Below are positions 1 through 7,899 of a stretch of DNA of 64,000 nucleotides, in pieces. A program made the translations under genes and the position numbers. The notes under the pieces are model-generated. The model saw only the letters and a program-made list of their open reading frames with translations. It ran no database searches and was not told the DNA's origin. How positions within the stretch are numbered: the stretch's first letter is position 1; each line of letters starts with the position of its first letter. This DNA comes from Cupriavidus sp. YR651 (lineage in GTDB: Bacteria; Pseudomonadota; Gammaproteobacteria; Burkholderiales; Burkholderiaceae): positions 962,304 through 1,026,303 of the forward strand of contig NZ_FMYZ01000001.1 of the NCBI RefSeq assembly GCF_900101625.1, written 5' to 3'.

Positions 1-47
1 CTCTCAATAGCGCCCTGCAAAGCGTTACCTGGCGTGGGTTCTAGGAC

Positions 48-77
48 TTACAAACGTCTACAAACGTATTACAAACT
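48..77. repeat. Three helically phased TACAAAC repeats
   Basis: The heptamer TACAAAC occurs three times at 10- and 11-base spacing (about 49, 59 and 70), so all copies face the same side of the helix. That spacing suits a protein-binding site. No intact gene was identified in positions 1-455, so the target is unknown. Confidence 0.4.
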
Positions 78-244
78 GCGTCGTTGCGTCCGGTCTGTGG
101 AAAACCTCAGCAGTCGTGCGCTGGGCTGCTCAAGTCGCAGCAGATGCATCGACACGTGCGGTGGTAGTTGTGGGATTGACAGTGTGCTCACCTTCGAGCC
201 CAGCGCTTTGGCACACGGGAAAGGCTTCAACCTAGTTCATTGTC

Positions 245-293
245 GGCACCGAACGGTGTAACAGATTGGTCCGCAACCTCGCAGCAGGCCCGA
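245..293. repeat. Diverged 49-base direct repeat, copy 1
   Basis: This stretch matches 3693-3741 at 42 of 49 positions in the same orientation, with the central 16 bases identical. The two copies bracket the KAP NTPase and the PIN module. It may be the end of a decayed mobile element or a conserved gene tail. No target-site duplication is evident. Confidence 0.6.
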
Positions 294-299
294 TGCCAT

Positions 300-412
300 C
301 TTCATCGCCGCCTTCGCCGGCTGGCAGGATGGCTACCAGCTCGGCGTCCGCTTCGATCTCGCCCTCCCAGCCAAGCAGCGTTCCCACATGGCACGGGCGT
401 GAAGCCCCTGGA
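300..412 (-). pseudogene. Remnant of the same gene family as the fragment at 4723-4965
   Basis: On the minus strand this piece reads QGLHARAMWERCLAG and then, after a frame change, EGEIEADAE. It parallels QGLNARGMWERYLAEEGEIEAEAS in the fragment at 4723-4965. No intact reading frame spans it, so it is a decayed gene end. The rest of positions 1-455 shows only short shadow frames. Confidence 0.4.
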
Positions 413-455
413 GATGGCCGGGGGGAGCCGATGGCGGCTTCCAGAGCTGCCAATG

Positions 456-1850
456 TCATCGCACATCCAAGTCCAGCCCGCGCCAGACACGCATCAGGGC
501 GCTCAGCGGGCCAGGGAGCTGCCCCAGTTCCTTGTAGACGTGATCATCGCGTTTGGCGGGGTCCGCGTCGTCCATATCAGAGGAGCCAGCTACCAAAGTA
601 TGGATCAGACTCAGGGCGAACAGGTAGGAACCGGGAAACGGAACCTGGTAACGGCTGGAGACCGGCTGACCCAGTTGGCGCGTCAGGGTGTCAACCTCAG
701 CCCGCAAGAACGCTTTACAGGCGGTATGCGCCTCGATGCCGCTCTGCCCGGGGTCTGCCAGTCGGGCAAAGAGTTCCGGCCGCTTCAGCTTCAAAGCAAT
801 CAGGTAAGCGCTGAGCTGCGGGATCTGATGCTCGCTCAAGGCGAAGAGAGTGCAGCCGCGCTCGATGTCACGCAGCGACAAGTCGAACACCGAAGCGCAC
901 ACCGAGAAGGTGTTGAGGAACACGTGGTCTGTCACGCCGACTTGCGTCAGCATCGAGCGGACGAACGCATACACCCCACTCTGCTCGTTGAATTCGGTCC
1001 GGGTGCGGTCCTTGGGCAGGCACAGCGAAAGGTGCAAGAATTTGCCCAGGTACGCCGCGGCGTCGGTTTCGCCGCCATAGACGCCGCGGATTGCCTTCTC
1101 CAGTTGGTCCCGGTTCATCAGCAGTACGAAGATCAGCTTGGGCACGTCGAAGAAGTGCTTGATCCGCTCGATCAACCCCACGGCGAAGGCGGGCCGGCAA
1201 CGGTCCAGTTCGTCGATCAGGATCACGACGGGTTTCCCCGTGGCTGTAAAGGCCGCTTCGGTAAATGCCGTGAGGGCTTCACGGAAGTGTTCGACTGTTT
1301 GCTGTTCCTCTTCCCACTGATCGAGCCGCCCCTTGATCCAGTCGCTAGCTGCTTCCGCGCCCTTGTCGCTGGCCGCCTCCATGGCCTCCTTGACGTTGTC
1401 CGCGAGGTCCGTGGTGCCGATCGCGCGCCCGGCAAGGTTGATCAGCGCCTTGGTGCCGACAGGGAGCAACGCTCGCAGAACCGCACCGGCCCGATGCTTG
1501 AGCTGGCCGGTGCGGCTGTCATGCTCGGTGCAGAGCCGGAGTACTGCGCTGGACAGCAGCAAGAACGCGTCTTCGGCGTAGTCCTGCTGGAAGGCATCGA
1601 TCCACCCGACCTGGTGGCCACGCGCCTTGAGGCTGGCCTCCCAGTGCCGCCCGAACCAGGTCTTGCCCTCGCCCCAGGGCGCGTCCAGGGCGATGACCGC
1701 GCCATCCGGCAGCCGGTCGATGTAGCGGGTCAGGCGATCTGCGACGGCCGCCCGCTGGAGCAGGTCCCCGCCAAACGGGGTTTCGATCTTGTCCATGGCG
1801 CCACGGCGCATGGCCAGCCGCGGCCTTGGGCTAGGTTCGGTGGTGGTCAT
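456..1850 (-). CDS. KAP-family P-loop NTPase
   Basis: The 464-residue protein has a Walker A motif, APWGEGKTW (residues 57-65), and a Walker B motif, VVILIDELDR (208-217). An Ala/Lys-rich helical stretch lies between them (about 130-190). The wide A-to-B spacing and the IDELDRC signature are typical of KAP NTPases, a family that includes the phage-exclusion protein PifA. Members are often membrane-associated and found in defence islands. The ATG at 1850 was chosen over 1880 because AGGAGA lies just upstream. The promoter side faces an AT-rich, palindrome-rich region at 2000-2060. It has no obvious operon partner. The NTPase class is secure; the biological role is not. A defence function is inferred from the family and from nearby PIN and HEPN genes. 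Confidence 0.85.
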   Translation of the reverse strand: MTTTEPSPRPRLAMRRGAMDKIETPFGGDLLQRAAVADRLTRYIDRLPDGAVIALDAPWGEGKTWFGRHWEASLKARGHQVGWIDAFQQDYAEDAFLLLSSAVLRLCTEHDSRTGQLKHRAGAVLRALLPVGTKALINLAGRAIGTTDLADNVKEAMEAASDKGAEAASDWIKGRLDQWEEEQQTVEHFREALTAFTEAAFTATGKPVVILIDELDRCRPAFAVGLIERIKHFFDVPKLIFVLLMNRDQLEKAIRGVYGGETDAAAYLGKFLHLSLCLPKDRTRTEFNEQSGVYAFVRSMLTQVGVTDHVFLNTFSVCASVFDLSLRDIERGCTLFALSEHQIPQLSAYLIALKLKRPELFARLADPGQSGIEAHTACKAFLRAEVDTLTRQLGQPVSSRYQVPFPGSYLFALSLIHTLVAGSSDMDDADPAKRDDHVYKELGQLPGPLSALMRVWRGLDLDVR

Positions 1851-2001
1851 CTTCTCTCCTAAATCCTTGGAGGCAGACACGCGTCCGCGGCTGCTTAGCC
1901 CGCCAGCCCAATGCCGACGCGGCCGTCGCGCGAATTTTCCACATTGCCGGCCATGCTCGCATGCAGTGTGGTGATGATCTGTACCTTATTTTACGTGTGC
2001 T

Positions 2002-2060
2002 TGATAAGTGCAGTTATCATGTACTGAGAAATCCAATAACTATCATAATGATAGTGATAA
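2002..2060. promoter_or_regulatory. Palindrome-rich AT-rich operator region upstream of the KAP gene
   Basis: TGATAA...TTATCA (2002-2007 and 2014-2019) is an inverted repeat with a 6-base centre. CTATCAT-A-ATGATAG (2040-2054) is a perfect palindrome followed by another TGATAA (2055-2060). The repeated TGATA half-sites in a locally AT-rich pocket look like regulator binding sites controlling the leftward KAP gene. The regulator is unknown. Confidence 0.5.
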
Positions 2061-2148
2061 GGCGTCGCCTAGTTAGGGCATGGCGGTTGCCGCGTAACAG
2101 GGACGATTACCCGGCGCGGATGAAGGCCATGGGCAGGGCCACGAGCTC

Positions 2149-2283
2149 ATGCTGGCGGGCCTTGCCGAAAAGGAGGCCGGTTTGTTGTCGGCGCTGAAGG
2201 CGGCAACTGAGGAACTGGCGCGCATGGGCGAACGTCAGCGGGCACTGGAGACCGAGCGGAACGGGACGCTTTGGGCGGCCGGG
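2149..2283 (+). pseudogene. Fragment of a coiled-coil gene, frameshifted
   Basis: From the ATG at 2149 the frame gives about 44 residues of charged heptad-like sequence (LLSALKAATEELARMGERQ and onward) and stops at 2281-2283. The same style continues in another frame from about 2284 (VTFLEEELKRASTAADAYR) to about 2360. This looks like a frameshifted, truncated tail of a coiled-coil protein, for example the KfrA type common on betaproteobacterial plasmids. The parent family is a guess. The rest of 1851-2430 holds only the palindromic region. Confidence 0.35.
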
Positions 2284-2430
2284 TGACGTTTCTGGAAGAG
2301 GAACTGAAACGTGCCAGCACCGCCGCCGATGCATATCGCCAAGCCAAGCCCGAAGCAAATAGCGTTACCTCCCAGAGGTGTGGCGACATCGGCCTAGACG
2401 GGTGCTCACTAGGACTGTCAGAATGCGGTT

Positions 2431-3198
2431 ATGGATCCGCTGACGCTAACCATCGCGCTGGAAGACGACTCGCCGGGGTACGAAATTACCCCGGCGCGGG
2501 TCCCGCTGTCCGTCCTCTCCACGTTCGCTACGGATGTTAAGGACTTCCTTAAGGGTAGCGGCAAGGAAGTGGACCCAGACACCGTCGAAGTCGCGGTCGT
2601 GCATGGTTCCCTCGCCGTACAAGCGCGTAACGTTGTCTCGCCAAGCCTGGTACATGATCTTGAGATGTTGCAGTTCAGTGCCGATCTCGGACGTATTGAC
2701 TCCAGGCGCCGCACTGTCATGCAACGTTGGCAGGCGGCCGCAAAGAAAAAGGGAGCGTTCAAGATAAAGATCAGCTCGGAGCAGCTTCAAACCACCATCG
2801 CCATCACCAATCGTACAAACTTCCAGGCCGAACTGGGCGACGTCGAGGTCATGGTGGAACGATACGTGAAAGGAGAAGTCGTCGATCTGGGGGGAGCCAC
2901 TCAATCGAACGCCCATATCAAGCTGCCCGATGGTAAAACGCTTGTCGTCCGAACCGATCGGGACAAAATCCGCGCTGAAACAGAGAACCATCTATATAAG
3001 CAGGTCCATCTGCGGATCCAAGCCAAGCTTAACATTGAGACTGGGGAGCTCAGTGATGCCGTTCTGATTGAGTTCGTCCACTATGCGCCCCGCTTCGACG
3101 AGGCGTCCTTCGATCGATTGACGCAGAAGGGCGAGCAGGTCTGGGGTAATGTCGATGATCCAGCAGAATGGGTGCGCAAATTGCGGGGAGGCAACTGA
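2431..3198 (+). CDS. Unknown 255-aa protein coupled to a PIN nuclease gene
   Basis: I do not recognise this family. The 255-residue protein is soluble, without signal peptide or membrane segment. It has an acidic start (MDPLTLTIALEDD), a basic middle (QAAAKKKGAFKIKIS, about residues 101-115) and several beta-rich stretches, including HIKLPDGKTLVVRTDRDK near residues 163-180. Its stop codon (3196-3198) abuts the TTG start of the PIN gene at 3199, so the two are almost certainly co-translated. By position it sits where a VapC-type toxin's antitoxin would be, but it is about three times the usual VapB length and shows no AbrB or ribbon-helix-helix motif. It could be an antitoxin, a target-recognition partner or a sensor for the nuclease. 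Confidence 0.75.
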   Translation: MDPLTLTIALEDDSPGYEITPARVPLSVLSTFATDVKDFLKGSGKEVDPDTVEVAVVHGSLAVQARNVVSPSLVHDLEMLQFSADLGRIDSRRRTVMQRWQAAAKKKGAFKIKISSEQLQTTIAITNRTNFQAELGDVEVMVERYVKGEVVDLGGATQSNAHIKLPDGKTLVVRTDRDKIRAETENHLYKQVHLRIQAKLNIETGELSDAVLIEFVHYAPRFDEASFDRLTQKGEQVWGNVDDPAEWVRKLRGGN

Positions 3199-3690
3199 TT
3201 GCAACACGTTCTTCTGGACACGAGTTTCCTGATCTGCCTCAGCACGCCGAGCCGGACGAATCACCAGACTGCAAAGACTTACTACCAGAACTTCATCGCG
3301 CGCGGCGTGACGATGTTCCTTTCGACCATCGTCATTAGCGAGTTCGAAGTACGCCAACGAGTCACGGACCTTGACCTGCACAATTTCATCGTCAAGCCGT
3401 TCAATTACGACGACGCTTGCACTGCAGGCAGACTCTTCGAGCGAGGCTTCGCCGCAAAGGCACCCGGAGATGATCGCGTCGCAGTTAAAGACGACATCAA
3501 GCTGCTAGCTCAGTGCATGACCGGTGGCATCGAACATTTCATCACCGATGATGGGCCGTGCACGCGCCGCGTGGCTGCGCTCCGGAGTACTGGCACAGTA
3601 GCCTCGCTCCCGCACGCGATCTGCATACAGGACCCATTTTCGGACGCATGGTTCGCTGAAGGCAATCAAGCGTCTCTGAGCCTCGGCTAA
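3199..3690 (+). CDS. PIN-domain protein (putative toxin-type RNase)
   Basis: The 163-residue protein has the PIN pattern of acidic residues. D7 lies in VLLDTSFLICL, E48 in VISEFEV, D98/D99 in VKDDIKLLAQC and D117/D118 in FITDDGP. Such proteins are Mg-dependent ribonucleases, most familiar as VapC toxins. It starts at TTG 3199, directly after the stop of the upstream 255-aa gene, with GGGGAGG about 10 bases upstream as ribosome-binding site. The tight coupling suggests a two-protein module. The length is slightly above the usual VapC size of 130-140. Nuclease activity is inferred from the conserved acidic set. Confidence 0.8.
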   Translation: MQHVLLDTSFLICLSTPSRTNHQTAKTYYQNFIARGVTMFLSTIVISEFEVRQRVTDLDLHNFIVKPFNYDDACTAGRLFERGFAAKAPGDDRVAVKDDIKLLAQCMTGGIEHFITDDGPCTRRVAALRSTGTVASLPHAICIQDPFSDAWFAEGNQASLSLG

Positions 3691-3692
3691 GC

Positions 3693-3741
3693 GGCACTGA
3701 ATGGTGTAATGAATTGGTCCGCAACCTCGCAGCGGGTCCGA
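3693..3741. repeat. Diverged 49-base direct repeat, copy 2
   Basis: Partner of 245-293 (42 of 49 identical). It begins two bases after the PIN stop codon. Its position at the end of the PIN module suggests that a segment boundary lies here. Confidence 0.6.
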
Positions 3742-3924
3742 CTATGACCATTGCTGGCGAGCGTGAAGTGCCCTAAAGCTCACCTACATGTCCTTCTAGC
3801 GATAGAAAAACGGGGACTCTCGGGACGTCTGTCTCGCGGGTGCCGCGCGCGCTTGGCGGCGCTGCCGAGTTGCGGCCCAAACCATGACACCATCGATTTC
3901 GTAAACGTTTGCCACTCCTTACCC

Positions 3925-4195
3925 ATTCCAGGCCGAGGAAGCCCTACGGGCGATCGGAGCGGGCGTCAGGATTGCGCGCCTGCGGCGCGGTGAGTCGATC
4001 GCACTGCCGGCGCAGCGCGCATCTGTTACTCGAAACACGTGGTCGCGGCTAGAGGAAGGAAGCCCACCCAGGCGTGGCTATCGGCCTACCGATCGAAGCG
4101 CTGCTCGCCTATAGATTTGATCGGCAAGTCTTCGAACTGGACCCCCGGACGCGGACGAAAAGGGCAAGCGGCTAGACTTAAAACGCTTGCCAAAG
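3925..4195 (+). pseudogene. Decayed XRE-type HTH gene (paralogue of 13510-13788)
   Basis: Translation gives GAGVRIARLRRGESIALPAQ, then ASVTRNTWSRLEEG, closely matching the intact HTH protein at 13510-13788. No ATG, GTG or TTG lies between the upstream in-frame stop (near 3903) and the conserved core. A net 4-base insertion after LEEG shifts the frame relative to the intact copy, and a second shift follows near the C-terminal part. It is therefore a pseudogene. The remaining bases of 3742-3925 show no gene. Confidence 0.65.
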
Positions 4196-4208
4196 CGAGG
4201 CAATTCCC

Positions 4209-4730
4209 GTGCGAAAGTCCGATCCCGCCACGCGAGAGACTTCCCAAGCAGAAGTCTTCCGTGGCCCGCGTAGTCCTTGGAGAACCCGTTACTTTATCGA
4301 CACTGAGTTTACGGACTTCCTCGATTGCCAGCTCATTAGCGTGGCCATCGCGGGCGAGGACGGCCGGGAGTTCTATGGCGAGTGCTCTGACTTTGAGCGA
4401 TCGGCCTGTAGCGAATTCGTGCGTGCAGCAGTGCTGCCCCAGCTCGGCCGTTTTCCTAGCCGCTCGATGCCAGCCGCCCAACTGCGCGACGAGCTCAGGG
4501 CGTGGCTGCTCGACGTGCCGGTGAAGCCCAAGCGAGTCTTGTGTTTCGACTACCAAGGCGACTTCGACCTGGTGCTGGATCTACTCGACTACGACATGCC
4601 GCCTGGCTGGAAGTGCGAGCACATAGGCGGACGGCTTGATGCCGAACGGCTGGAAATGTACTTTCGCAAATACGGTGGCCGGCATCACGCATTGCACGAT
4701 GCGCGAGCAAACTGCTATGCCTTCATCTGA
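4209..4730 (+). CDS. Rv2179c-like DEDD 3'-5' exoribonuclease, copy 1
   Basis: The 173-residue protein starts FIDTEFTDFLDCQLISVAIA, the ExoI motif (D31, E33) with the opening typical of Rv2179c-like 3'-5' exoribonucleases. LCFDYQGDFDLVLDLL (ExoII, about 111-126) and HHALHDARANCYAF (ExoIII, ending at D164) follow. The chosen start is GTG at 4209, giving a 27-residue lead-in different from that of the paralogue. An internal start nearer the ExoI motif is possible. It lies just downstream of the decayed HTH gene in the same orientation. Residue-level similarity to 12560-13039 is strong along the full length, so the two are paralogues. Substrate unknown; RNA trimming is inferred from the family. 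Confidence 0.8.
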   Translation: MRKSDPATRETSQAEVFRGPRSPWRTRYFIDTEFTDFLDCQLISVAIAGEDGREFYGECSDFERSACSEFVRAAVLPQLGRFPSRSMPAAQLRDELRAWLLDVPVKPKRVLCFDYQGDFDLVLDLLDYDMPPGWKCEHIGGRLDAERLEMYFRKYGGRHHALHDARANCYAFI

Positions 4731-4965
4731 CCGCCGCCACCTGGCAGGCGGCCGCGGCCAGCTCATCGCGCTGCCAGGCGGTGACGCAGCGCGCCTTCGG
4801 GTGGGTGGAAAAGTTGGCTGCGTACTCGCAGGCGGCGGCGCGTACGCTGGCTTCAGCCTCGATCTCGCCTTCCTCGGCTAAATAGCGCTCCCACATGCCC
4901 CGGGCGTTCAGCCCCTGCACGATCGCGCGCAGGAAGCCGAAATGGCCGTGATGCAGCTGCCTGCG
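4723..4965 (-). pseudogene. C-terminal remnant of an unidentified gene (possibly integrase-type)
   Basis: A minus-strand frame reads HHGHFGFLRAIVQGLNARG, then MWERYLAEEGEIEAEAS, and ends QVAAVR. I see no start codon with upstream conserved sequence. A related, more decayed piece lies at 300-412. The HFxFLRAxVQG pattern reminds me of the N-terminal segment of some large betaproteobacterial recombinases, but this is weak. Positions 4966-5300 show no credible gene. Confidence 0.35.
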
Positions 4966-5300
4966 CGTGACGGACCGGCGTCGATGGCGTATGGAGCGGG
5001 AACTTCCACTGCCGGCGCAACGGTCTTGTCCTCATTTCGGTCGGTCGGCGCCATCAATCGGCCTCCCCCGGCCGCTTCGCCTTGGTGCGATCCCGGTGTT
5101 TGCCCAGATACGCTTGGCGCCTTGGCGACACCGGCTGCGGCAGTTGCATTTCCTCGTGCAGCCCAAATGAGCCCGCGCCGCATCGTCTATCGGCCGCGTG
5201 GAGTAAGGAACTAGAACAGATCGACGTGTTTGCAACACCGTGAAAGCCAGAGCGACGCTGGCTATGGCATTATTCGACGTCACTTTTAGAGAAGCCAAAA

Positions 5301-7010
5301 TTGCCCAAGATCACAAAGCCGGCAACCAGCCTGTCCGAGCAGGACCTTGTCAGCATATTCGAAGAGCGTGCAGAGAATCTCTCCAAGGTCGAGCTCGAAA
5401 ACTGGACCTGTCTCTCAATTGCTGAGCAGCAAGTTCTCGATAAGCTAAAGGGACCTGGCGCAAAACTTCTATCTGGGCCGCGCGGAAGCGGGAAATCTAC
5501 GTTGTTGCGACGGGCCTACTTCGAGCTTTGTAAAGAAAGGCGGGCTTTTCCGGTCTACGTCAACTACTCGCGTGCATTGGCCTTGGAGCCGTTGTTTCAG
5601 ACGCGGGCAAATGCACTCGAACTCTTTCGTCAGTGGATTTTTGCAAAACTCTTGCTAGGAATAAGCGACTCCGCAAAAGATTTGAATCTTAAGCTGGCTT
5701 CGACGTTCACCGACTACATCGAAAAGGCGCGTACTTTCGTGCATCAGCTGGAGGTGGGAAAGACACCTGAAGCGCCCCCCTTTAGCATTGGGCCCTCACA
5801 AATGCTGGAGCTCCTTCGTTCGATTTCCACGAGTGCTGGCGTCGCTCGATCGGTATTACTTCTTGACGATGCTGCACACGCCTTCTCGTTGCGGCAGCAA
5901 CAGGAGTTCTTTGAGGTATTTCGCGAGCTGCGTTCGCGATACGTATCTGCTAAGGCGGCGATATACCCAGGCATTACAAGCTTCTCCCCTAATTTTCATG
6001 TCGGACATGAAGCGGAGGTTTTAGAGGCTTGGCTTGATCCCGCGGCACCCTCGTATCTTGGGACGATGCGGGATATCGCACGCCTTCGAATACCAAGTAG
6101 CATTTTGGATACCCTCGGGACCGGCAAGGACGAGTATATCGATCTCGTTTCACTTGCTTCCTTTGGCTTGCCGCGAGGCTTTCTAAATATGCTATCCAGT
6201 ATCCTAGATGAAATTCAAAAGGGGGCAACTGGCATTCGAAAAATCGTACTAGATGCAATTTCGGTTCATGCGGAGTCGGTAGATGCTGTTTTTCATAATC
6301 TCGCCCTGAAGCTCCCTCGTTTCTCGCACTATGTGGAGATAGGCGAAGAATTTCACCGAAGCGCACGAAATGCGCTGCGGAATTTCAATGCACACAAAAC
6401 CGTCGAAAATAAGGCGGTTATTTTAGCTTTAGCGACGCCGTATGCGAATGAGCTCGAGAAAGTCATAAAGATGCTCGAATATTCTGGGCTTGTGCGAAAG
6501 CAGGGCGATCTATCAAAAGGGGTTAAGGGACAGTATCAACGTTACTCTCTGCACTATGCCTCACTGATATCGTCAACGTCGCTCGCCCTCGGACGGTCTT
6601 ATCGTATTGCAGATCTTAGTGGATCGTTGCAGAGCAGATCCGCTCATGCTCTAGTAAAAATCAAAGCTGAGACCCTTTTGGGCAAAGATTATTCAAAACG
6701 ATGTGTTCTTGCACTCCCTCCCTGCGCAAATTGTGGAACGCCTCGAGCAGCAGAGAATCAACGTTTCTGTATGCATTGCGGCGCGGAATTGGCTAATGCG
6801 TCCGTTTACACCGAACTCTTGAAGGCGCCAATTGACAGGCTTCCCCTTCCTCAGGCCAAGATTGATGCAATTAAACAGCACACGAATATTCGTACGGTGC
6901 AAGATCTAATTACGGACGACGAACAAACTCTCCGAAAGCAAGGAAGCTACATTGGTCCAATTTGGAGCCAGCGGATCAAAAACGTGGCGGAGGAGTTCGT
7001 AAGTGTCTAA
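5301..7010 (+). CDS. AAA/ORC-CDC6-like ATPase with zinc ribbon and HhH tail
   Basis: The 569-residue protein has Walker A GPRGSGKST (59-67) and a Walker B-like LLLDDAAH (186-193). After these come a probable winged helix (about 372-425), a zinc ribbon CANC...CMHC (C475, C478, C490, C493) and a C-terminal helix-hairpin-helix-like segment (about 530-565). The core resembles proteins labelled ORC-CDC6 family AAA ATPases in bacterial genomes. This architecture suggests an ATP-driven sensor or loader that contacts nucleic acid through the ribbon and HhH. The start is TTG 5301, with GAGAAG upstream. The gene is visibly richer in A and T than its neighbours, so recently acquired. Its last 8 bases overlap the HEPN-like gene, implying obligate co-expression. 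A defence role is inference. Confidence 0.8.
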   Translation: MPKITKPATSLSEQDLVSIFEERAENLSKVELENWTCLSIAEQQVLDKLKGPGAKLLSGPRGSGKSTLLRRAYFELCKERRAFPVYVNYSRALALEPLFQTRANALELFRQWIFAKLLLGISDSAKDLNLKLASTFTDYIEKARTFVHQLEVGKTPEAPPFSIGPSQMLELLRSISTSAGVARSVLLLDDAAHAFSLRQQQEFFEVFRELRSRYVSAKAAIYPGITSFSPNFHVGHEAEVLEAWLDPAAPSYLGTMRDIARLRIPSSILDTLGTGKDEYIDLVSLASFGLPRGFLNMLSSILDEIQKGATGIRKIVLDAISVHAESVDAVFHNLALKLPRFSHYVEIGEEFHRSARNALRNFNAHKTVENKAVILALATPYANELEKVIKMLEYSGLVRKQGDLSKGVKGQYQRYSLHYASLISSTSLALGRSYRIADLSGSLQSRSAHALVKIKAETLLGKDYSKRCVLALPPCANCGTPRAAENQRFCMHCGAELANASVYTELLKAPIDRLPLPQAKIDAIKQHTNIRTVQDLITDDEQTLRKQGSYIGPIWSQRIKNVAEEFVSV

Positions 7011-7851
7011 ATCGATAGTTTTGGAACTTCACAAGCCAGAGGAAGAAATAGCGATAGAGATTGGGGAGTCCTTGGAAAAATGCGTTCTACCAACCGACAA
7101 AAGTCCAATCGAAGACTACTTTAAATACACACAAGGTCTCATAGCAAGATTTGTTAGACCCGAGTTTAGTGGGGATGTGGAAACTCTTAGCCTGTTGTTG
7201 TTGGGGATTGTTTCTGCTGCAGAATTCTATTTTAGAACGATCCTGGTCAGAAGCTTGGATATTTGCCCGTTGGCCCGAAAGCAAGCTGAGCGGATCCAGA
7301 TTCCTTTAGGGTCACTCGGGTATTATGGGACAAAAACAGCGGCTTTGGGGTTATCCATATTCGAGCACAAGAGCCTTGCGGGCGCTAATGAAGTGAAAAA
7401 CGAGTTGCAGCGGCTCGTGGGAGTGGATATAAAGAATAACAGCTCTGTTGCTGCCGCGCTATCCGGTTTTGACACACTCTGCGAACTCCGCCACGCCGCC
7501 ATTCATGCGCGAGGGTATATTGGCTCCAAAGGCGCATCCGATCTGGGTGTTTCGATGGATGCTCTGCGTAAAATTAGCTTCTCGCAGTCGGCAGTCTTTG
7601 ATCTTACGAAGCTCTCCCATAACGCCGTTCGAAGTTTTAATCGATATGTATTTAAGAGCATGCTGGAGCGATGGATTTCGGAGTCCCAATTTACAGGCCA
7701 TTGGCGTTCGGACAAGGCGAAGTTTAAGAAATTATTTGATCTTTTCTCGTACCCTCCCGAAAATCCATTTGCAGAAGATCTGGCTGGGGCATATAAGTTA
7801 ATCCGGCCCTCCATTCAAGCTAGGAATGGCAGCGCCCAAAAATCGAAGTAG
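7003..7851 (+). CDS. HEPN-like protein, partner of the AAA ATPase
   Basis: The 282-residue, mostly helical protein carries CELRHAAIHARG, giving R163-x4-H168. This is the Rx4-6H signature of catalytic HEPN ribonucleases, with a polar residue right after the arginine. It starts at GTG 7003 inside the end of the ATPase gene (8-base overlap). Like the ATPase it is AT-rich for this chromosome. HEPN RNases often act as abortive-infection or toxin effectors controlled by a partner NTPase. By that logic this would be the effector and the ATPase the sensor. The HEPN assignment rests on the motif plus helical context only. A non-catalytic HEPN scaffold is the main alternative. Confidence 0.7.
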   Translation: MSKSIVLELHKPEEEIAIEIGESLEKCVLPTDKSPIEDYFKYTQGLIARFVRPEFSGDVETLSLLLLGIVSAAEFYFRTILVRSLDICPLARKQAERIQIPLGSLGYYGTKTAALGLSIFEHKSLAGANEVKNELQRLVGVDIKNNSSVAAALSGFDTLCELRHAAIHARGYIGSKGASDLGVSMDALRKISFSQSAVFDLTKLSHNAVRSFNRYVFKSMLERWISESQFTGHWRSDKAKFKKLFDLFSYPPENPFAEDLAGAYKLIRPSIQARNGSAQKSK

Positions 7852-7899
7852 AGCTGGTTCCAGGCTGAAATGGAAGAGCAGAGCCTCACGGATAGGTAG

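Noticed and set aside
240..1862. 540-residue open frame antisense to the KAP NTPase
   Set aside because: The minus-strand frame has Walker motifs and a good ribosome-binding site; the plus-strand one has no recognisable motif.
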